Of a DNA stretch of 10,682 nt, positions 6,341 through 10,682 are shown piece by piece. The stretch covers positions 1-10,682 of the forward strand of contig DAOWGR010000182.1 in NCBI GenBank assembly GCA_030637365.1, read 5' to 3'. A program made the translations under genes and the position numbers. Position 1 is the stretch's first letter; each line of letters opens with the position of its first letter. The notes beneath the pieces were generated by a model, which worked only from the letters and a program-made list of their open reading frames with translations, had not been told where the DNA came from and ran no database searches. This DNA is from Elusimicrobiota bacterium (GTDB lineage Bacteria; Elusimicrobiota; Elusimicrobia; Elusimicrobiales; UBA9959).

Positions 6341-6382
6341 TGAGGGACCTTTTATATAAAATTTACGGTCATATGTCCCTCA
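6341..6382. promoter_or_regulatory. 8-bp inverted repeat upstream of the exported protein gene
   Basis: TGAGGGAC (6341-6348) and GTCCCTCA (6375-6382) are perfect inverted copies separated by 26 bases. The interval contains the 12-base perfect palindrome TTTTATATAAAA (6350-6361). TATACT at 6403-6408 could be a -10 box for the gene at 6439, although no good -35 lies 16-18 bases upstream. The arrangement suits an operator with two half-sites or a leader hairpin; neither is proven. Confidence 0.4.
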
Positions 6383-6438
6383 CGCTTTGAGCGCTGCGGA
6401 AGTATACTATTAATAAGGGAGCAAAAGGACGGCTCAAG

Positions 6439-7293
6439 ATGAAAAAAAATAAAACCGGCACAATCGCGATCTTAATAGTTTTTATGCAGGCTCTGTCAAT
6501 TTTCCCCGTCAATACTTTTGCTTCAGATAATAAACCAAAACGCTTTTGCACAATGGACAATGCTGTCAATCAATTGCTCAATGTCGCCCGTATATCTGAA
6601 AATCTTCAAAAAGAATTCGCAGTGCGAAATATAGCCTCGGACATAATAGAAGAAAAATTAGCCGAGAGTCCCGGAGAATTTGTAAAAATTGAATGGAAAG
6701 ATGTTTATGATCTCCGGGGAACAATAAACGCGTGGCTGGCGCAAAACGGCCATCCCTTAAACCGTATCGGACAAGCATTGGACGCTATCGGTTCAGGACT
6801 GCATGGAACCATACTCGGCAAACTTACCATGGTAAGCGGCCTTGTGCTGGCGGGACCGCCGGGTTTTATCCTCTTAGGCTCAATGAACGCGACTCAAGAA
6901 ACTTTTCAATGTAATCCCAGCGGAGTTGTAATGGCTGTTAACGCGGGCGTCACAATAACCGTTTTGGTGCCGTGGTGCAAGATGCCGGGAATAAGCAAAG
7001 GCTGCGTATCTCTCGCAAACGGCATTGGCCGCGGCATTGAGAAAATCGCTTCTTCAATGTTCGGCAAAGAAATAACCGGAACCTTTTTAAAAGAAACAAC
7101 CGGCGGAGTTGTAATCGCTTTAAAAATAAAGACACAAGACGCGATAGTCACAGGAAATGAAGTATTCAATCATATTCACGGCAAAAATCTCAGAAACCCG
7201 AATTTTGACCTTGCCGAGCCCACCTCATACGCGATTATACCCGAACAAACAATAAATCTTGACGCCATGCGAAATGAAATAAACTGGAATTAA
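6439..7293 (+). CDS. Exported protein of unknown function
   Basis: A 284-residue protein that I do not recognise. Residues 1-28 form a clear Sec signal peptide (MKKNK, a hydrophobic core, cleavage likely after TFA). A charged, helix-prone part follows (about 38-100). The centre is unusually rich in glycine and hydrophobics: 115-150 contains GSGLHGTILGKLT, then GLVLAGPPGFILLGS, and 160-178 is another hydrophobic run. These could be one or two membrane segments or a glycine-zipper-like region. Four cysteines (37, 158, 180, 189) could form disulfides outside the cytoplasm. The C-terminal 40 residues are polar. AAGGA (6425-6429) lies nine bases before the ATG. The next gene, in the same direction 118 bases on, is the FlgO-like/vWA protein, also exported; they may act together, but the second gene seems to have its own promoter. 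Confidence 0.75.
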   Translation: MKKNKTGTIAILIVFMQALSIFPVNTFASDNKPKRFCTMDNAVNQLLNVARISENLQKEFAVRNIASDIIEEKLAESPGEFVKIEWKDVYDLRGTINAWLAQNGHPLNRIGQALDAIGSGLHGTILGKLTMVSGLVLAGPPGFILLGSMNATQETFQCNPSGVVMAVNAGVTITVLVPWCKMPGISKGCVSLANGIGRGIEKIASSMFGKEITGTFLKETTGGVVIALKIKTQDAIVTGNEVFNHIHGKNLRNPNFDLAEPTSYAIIPEQTINLDAMRNEINWN

Positions 7294-7342
7294 AATTAAA
7301 TTTCTGTCCCTGTCCCCTAAACTCTCCACCCTTTCTTTACTT

Positions 7343-7372
7343 TTGACTTTCCCCGCCTTCTTTATGTATCCT
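7343..7372 (+). promoter_or_regulatory. Putative promoter of the FlgO-like/vWA gene
   Basis: TTGACT (7343-7348; 5 of 6 to consensus), an 18-base spacer and TATCCT (7367-7372; 4 of 6) lie 40 bases before the ATG at 7412. GGGGA at about 7400-7404 supplies the ribosome binding site. This suggests the gene can be transcribed separately from the exported-protein gene upstream. Confidence 0.45.
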
Positions 7373-7411
7373 TAATACTGTAAATACCGAATACTATACG
7401 GGGACAAAATA

Positions 7412-8965
7412 ATGAAAAAAATAATATTACTTTTAATATTCTCTTTAATGTGCTCAAACGCGGCGGCGGGACCTGTTGAAAAACTCGCGGACAAACTGCA
7501 AAACGGGCTTAAAACGGATAAACAATTAAAAATAGCCGTACTGGAATTCAATTATACCGACGGACGAAACTCGCAAGGCCCGATGATAATACAAGAAAGA
7601 TTGACTACCCTATTGGCGCAAAATAAAAATTTGATAATCATAGAACGCAATCTCCTCAAAAAAATACTGGGAGAATTGAAACTTGAAGCTTCCGGAGCGA
7701 TTGATACCAAGACCGCTAAAAAAATAGGGAAGCTTTTGGGAGTGGACGCCATAGCTTCAGGAACTCTCAATGATTTAAAAAATTCCAAAACTGAAATAAA
7801 CGCCAGAATAATAGAAACCGAGTCCGCGAAAATACTATCGGCCGCGAGCGCCATAATCAAAAAAACATGGAAGGATACTTCCTCAAACGCCGGAGATACT
7901 CCAAAAAATGCCGATTACGCGGGAAAATCTCTGGTGCAAATCGCGATACTTCTGGATACTTCAGGCAGTATGAACGGTTTGATAAACCAGACAAAAAATC
8001 AGCTTTGGAGCATCATTAATGAACTTACTTCAAGTGAAAAGGACGGTGATAATCCCATTGTTCAAGTTGCCGTCTATGAATATGGCAATTCCATTATTTC
8101 AAAAGAGAACGGCTTTATAAGACAAGTTTTGCCTTTTACGCGGGATTTGGATGAAGTGGCGGAAGAATTATTCGCCTTAAGAACAAGAGGCGGCTCCGAA
8201 TTTTGCGGAGAAGCCATAGATAAAACGGTTAAAGAACTTAAATGGTCTAAAAAAGACGATGTATACAAAGTCATTTTTATCGCCGGCAATGAAGCGTTCA
8301 CACAAGGAACCGTTGATTTCAGGAAAGCCGTTTCAAACGCGAAAAACAAAGGAATATTCATAAACACTATATTTTGCGGAAGGAAACAAGCGGGCATAGC
8401 GCTGCAATGGAAAAAAGCGGCGGAACTCGCGATGAGTGAATACACGAATATCAATCAATCCGCTTCCGTAGCGAAAATAGACACGCCTCAGGATATGGAA
8501 TTATCCAAACTTAATCGCCGCCTAAACACCACCTATCTCGCTTATGGCAAAGGCGGAACAAAAGCTCTTAAAAGAAAACGGAAACTTGATACTATGGTCG
8601 CGCCGGCGGGAAAAAGCGTCATGAGCGAAAGAATATTTTCAAAAGCGCAAGAGTCGGATTCCATCTCGTCATGGGATTTAATATCCGCGATTGAAACCGG
8701 GAAAATAAATCAAAAAAACATAAAGAAAGAACAGCTTCCAGAAAAATTAAAAAAAATGAGCGAAAAAGAGCGCGACAAGCATATAGAAGCTCAACTCGCG
8801 GAAAGAAAAAAGGTTAAAGCGGAAATTTTCAAACTTCAGAAAGAGCGAAAAATATATATCGCCGAAAAAGAAAAAGAAGCCGCTTCATCTCCTTCCACCA
8901 TGGGAAAAGCGGTTATAAACGCCATACATAAACAAGCCTCACAAAAAGGCTTTAAGTTCAAATGA
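7412..8965 (+). CDS. Exported FlgO-like / von Willebrand factor A fusion protein
   Basis: A 517-residue exported protein with three parts. Residues 1-19 are a Sec signal peptide (NAAA then G); the Cys at 14 lies too early for a convincing lipobox. Residues 38-150 match the FlgO/CsgG-like fold: KIAVLEF (40-46), LTTLLAQ, IIIERNLLKKILGELKLEASG (76-96), KIGKLLGVDAIASGTLND (104-121) and INARIIETES (129-138). FlgO-type domains occur in outer-membrane-associated proteins. Residues 174-375 are a vWA domain with MIDAS DTSGSMN (182-188), a likely Thr258, GGSEFCGEAID and IFIAGNEAFTQG (288-299), placing it in the AGNE-type vWA subgroup whose usual later Asp is Asn293. The block LNRRLNTTYLAYGKGG ends this part. 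Residues 440-495 are highly charged and probably coiled coil. A metal-dependent adhesion or envelope-assembly role is inferred. Confidence 0.85.
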   Translation: MKKIILLLIFSLMCSNAAAGPVEKLADKLQNGLKTDKQLKIAVLEFNYTDGRNSQGPMIIQERLTTLLAQNKNLIIIERNLLKKILGELKLEASGAIDTKTAKKIGKLLGVDAIASGTLNDLKNSKTEINARIIETESAKILSAASAIIKKTWKDTSSNAGDTPKNADYAGKSLVQIAILLDTSGSMNGLINQTKNQLWSIINELTSSEKDGDNPIVQVAVYEYGNSIISKENGFIRQVLPFTRDLDEVAEELFALRTRGGSEFCGEAIDKTVKELKWSKKDDVYKVIFIAGNEAFTQGTVDFRKAVSNAKNKGIFINTIFCGRKQAGIALQWKKAAELAMSEYTNINQSASVAKIDTPQDMELSKLNRRLNTTYLAYGKGGTKALKRKRKLDTMVAPAGKSVMSERIFSKAQESDSISSWDLISAIETGKINQKNIKKEQLPEKLKKMSEKERDKHIEAQLAERKKVKAEIFKLQKERKIYIAEKEKEAASSPSTMGKAVINAIHKQASQKGFKFK

Positions 8966-8966
8966 A

Positions 8967-8990
8967 GTTTCTCAACTTAAGCTGAGAAAC
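8967..8990 (+). terminator. Hairpin just after the FlgO-like/vWA gene
   Basis: GTTTCTCA (8967-8974) and TGAGAAAC (8983-8990) form a perfect 8-bp stem with an 8-base loop, one base after the stop codon. No T run follows, so it is not a canonical Rho-independent terminator. It may instead protect the 3' end of the message or act together with the larger hairpin that starts four bases later. Confidence 0.4.
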
Positions 8991-8993
8991 GGA

Positions 8994-9065
8994 ATCCTCC
9001 GAAGCTATGTCATCAATACGGTGAATAACCGTGCTTTTTTGATGACATGCTTAGCGTAGGAGGAT
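8994..9065. repeat. Nested palindromic intergenic element, copy C
   Basis: The outer stem is ATCCTCC (8994-9000) with GGAGGAT (9059-9065), then AAGC/GCTT (9002-9005 with 9049-9052). Next comes a perfect 10-bp stem ATGTCATCAA (9007-9016) with TTGATGACAT (9039-9048), and at the tip ACGGT/ACCGT (9018-9022 with 9028-9032). The flanks copy the small element: CCGAAGCT matches CCGTAGCT (6283-6290) at 7 of 8 positions, and TTAGCGTAGGAGG is identical to 6291-6303. About 44 bases, themselves palindromic, thus appear to sit inside the loop of the small element. It may also end the vWA transcript. Confidence 0.7.
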
Positions 9066-9098
9066 AAAAACAATTAAAGGCTCATTACAAGTACGATT

Positions 9099-10682
9099 AT
9101 GAAACTACTTATTGCTTCACTGCTTTTATTTATCCCCCCTCTTTATGCCTTGGCTGAAACAAGCACTGAAACGCTGAAACTCGAAAACTCGGCTTCTTTT
9201 TATACGATTGAAGATAAAATTTCCCAGCTTTTAATGATTTCGGCAGATACCGGCAATATAGATAAAACATCCGCCGCCGTAAAAAATTGCGTGGGAGGAA
9301 TTCAACTCCAATGGGGCTCTTATTCGCTTAAAGACACTAAAAATATCACTGATAATCTCCAAAAATTAGCCATTGGAAGCAATTGCTCAATTCCGCTTTT
9401 TATAGCGGTTGATTATGAAGGCGGCAGCGTATACGCCCCCACCACATTGGGCCTTTTGGAACTACCGACGAATATTATGCTGGGAGCGGCCGATGATGAA
9501 GCTCTCGCCGCGTCTTTGGCGTATCTGGCGGGCAAAGAATTAAAAAGAGCGGGAATAAACATGGCTTTCGGTCCGGTCCTTGATGTAAACACAAATCCTA
9601 AAAATCCCATAATCGGCATAAGAGCCATTGGCGATGATCCCTCTCTTGTTTCAAAAATAGGCAAAGCCCTGATAAACGGATTGAAAGCGAGCGAAATAAT
9701 ATCCGTGGGCAAACATTTCCCCGGCCATGGCGCCACCATTTCTGATTCGCATAAAACTCTGCCTGTATTAAAAATATCGTCGCAAGAACTGAACAAAATT
9801 CATCTCGCGCCTTTTAGAATGGCCATTGAAACGCAAGTCCCCGCAATAATGACCGCGCATATTCTCTATCCCGCGTTGGATAAAAAATATCCCGCCACAT
9901 TATCTAAAACCCTCATAAAAGACTTATTAAGAGAAATTCTAAATTTTAAGGGCATGATAATCACCGACAGTATGGATATGAAAGCCATAACTTCAAAGCA
10001 AGGCATACCAAAAGCCGCGGTTCAGGCTCTGTCAGCCGGAGCGGATTATATTCTGATAGGCAAAGGTGATTTTGATAAAACAAAAGCTGAAATTTTAAAA
10101 GCCTTAAAAACCGGGAAACTAAAAAAGAAAAGAATAGATGACGCTTTTGACAATATCATGGCCTGCAAAAAAAAATACAATCTGTTTGAAAAACAAAAAG
10201 GCATGTCCCCTTTTGACAAGGCGTATATTGAAGTTTCGCGAGAATTATCGGAAAAAGCCGTAACGCTCGTTAAAAATAGCGACGGCCTTTTGCCATTAAA
10301 AGAAAAAACTCATAAAGATAAAATAGCGATAATTTTATTTTCCCCTCACAGATTTGATATAAATTCCTTGGCTCTCTATAAAACTCTTTATCAAAGCGGA
10401 CTTAATGTCAAACAATATAAATTTGATATAAATCCGGGCGCTCGCGATTTAAAAAAAATCATGAGCTATATTGAAAAAGCCGATATTATTATTATGGGCA
10501 GCTTTCAATGGTCGGCCAAACAAAATAAAAACCAATTAAAAATCATTAAATCCGCGCTTAAAACCGGCAAGCCCGCAATCTTAATAAGCCAGATGAGCCC
10601 CTATGATATCGCTAATTTTAAAAATGCCAAAACCGTGATAGCGACTTATGGCATAACCGAAACAACCATGAATACGGCGGCA
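9099..10682 (+). CDS. Secreted GH3 beta-N-acetylhexosaminidase, NagZ-like (3' end missing)
   Basis: The open frame runs 528 codons to the window edge without a stop. Residues 1-19 are a signal peptide (hydrophobic run ending YALA), so the enzyme acts outside the cytoplasm, unlike cytosolic enterobacterial NagZ. The glycoside hydrolase family 3 barrel follows: IAVDYEGGSV (102-111), FGPVLDVNTNP (157-167), KHFPGHGATISDSH (205-218), MTAHILYPALD (251-261) and IITDSMDM (287-294). In studied NagZ enzymes the Asp-His pair of the KHFPGHG...DSH loop is the acid/base (Asp216, His218) and the Asp of the TD motif is the nucleophile (Asp290). They release GlcNAc from muropeptides or chitooligosaccharides. 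A second domain starts near 380 (SEKAVTLVKNSDGLLPL), as in two-domain Bacillus-type NagZ. EGGRV reads EGGSV and the IGxRSFG block reads IGIRAIG. The Shine-Dalgarno is poor: AAAGG lies 18 bases from the ATG. Confidence 0.88.
   Translation, partial: MKLLIASLLLFIPPLYALAETSTETLKLENSASFYTIEDKISQLLMISADTGNIDKTSAAVKNCVGGIQLQWGSYSLKDTKNITDNLQKLAIGSNCSIPLFIAVDYEGGSVYAPTTLGLLELPTNIMLGAADDEALAASLAYLAGKELKRAGINMAFGPVLDVNTNPKNPIIGIRAIGDDPSLVSKIGKALINGLKASEIISVGKHFPGHGATISDSHKTLPVLKISSQELNKIHLAPFRMAIETQVPAIMTAHILYPALDKKYPATLSKTLIKDLLREILNFKGMIITDSMDMKAITSKQGIPKAAVQALSAGADYILIGKGDFDKTKAEILKALKTGKLKKKRIDDAFDNIMACKKKYNLFEKQKGMSPFDKAYIEVSRELSEKAVTLVKNSDGLLPLKEKTHKDKIAIILFSPHRFDINSLALYKTLYQSGLNVKQYKFDINPGARDLKKIMSYIEKADIIIMGSFQWSAKQNKNQLKIIKSALKTGKPAILISQMSPYDIANFKNAKTVIATYGITETTMNTAA

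Noticed and set aside
8074..8454. Minus-strand ORF of 126 codons inside the FlgO-like/vWA gene
   Set aside because: It is the antisense of the conserved vWA domain, with no ribosome binding site or family features.
4384..9065. Palindromic elements as a degenerate CRISPR array
   Set aside because: Copies are kilobases apart, between different genes, with no regular repeat-spacer pattern and no cas genes.
9413..9796. Minus-strand ORF of 127 codons inside the GH3 gene
   Set aside because: Antisense of the conserved GH3 catalytic core, whose plus-strand frame is open for 528 codons.

Overview
The window is about 10.7 kb of A+T-leaning bacterial chromosome. It uses the standard genetic code, ATG starts and mostly recognisable Shine-Dalgarno sites. 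An ApbE-like lipoprotein with a lipobox, three other proteins with Sec-type signal peptides and a secreted NagZ-type GH3 enzyme fit a diderm (Gram-negative-type) bacterium. The divergence of several genes and the many small intergenic repeats suggest an uncultured lineage, in the style of Elusimicrobia or Omnitrophica. That placement is a low-confidence inference. No rRNA, tRNA, transposase, phage gene or CRISPR array was seen.

Layout. (1) 1-236: C-terminal end of a PDZ-domain protein. (2) 237-693: no convincing protein gene, but a sharply bounded G+C-rich island (361-540 is 100/180 G+C, with about 27-28% on both sides) with several hairpins and a possible closing stem; best read as a structured RNA of unknown class. 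(3) 694-2559, minus strand: a two-gene operon of a Spinster-like MFS transporter and an RluA-family pseudouridine synthase, joined as TAAATG. (4) 2560-2921: an octamer tandem repeat, a good sigma70-like promoter, a 122-bp MITE-like inverted-repeat element and a perfect palindrome next to the ribosome binding site. (5) 2922-4978: M18 metallo-aminopeptidase and a single-domain asparaginase homologue. (6) 4986-6020, minus strand: a degenerate ApbE-like lipoprotein. (7) 6021-6438: intergenic DNA with heptamer repeats, a palindromic element and an 8-bp inverted repeat. (8) 6439-8965: an orphan exported protein, then an exported FlgO-like/vWA fusion. (9) 8966-9098: two consecutive hairpins. (10) 9099-10682: a secreted GH3 beta-N-acetylhexosaminidase, cut by the window end.

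How the parts may work together. The genes are mostly housekeeping or envelope functions: peptide and amino-acid catabolism (M18, asparaginase), RNA modification, and peptidoglycan or amino-sugar turnover (GH3). They do not form one recognisable pathway. The most unusual content lies between the genes. Four intergenic palindromic elements share end or core sequences but have interiors of very different size, and one appears to carry a second palindrome inserted in its loop. Degenerate 7-8-bp tandem repeats lie in the same spacers. Among the proteins, the FlgO-like/vWA fusion, the orphan exported protein before it and the ApbE homologue lacking hallmark flavin-site residues are the most worth following up.
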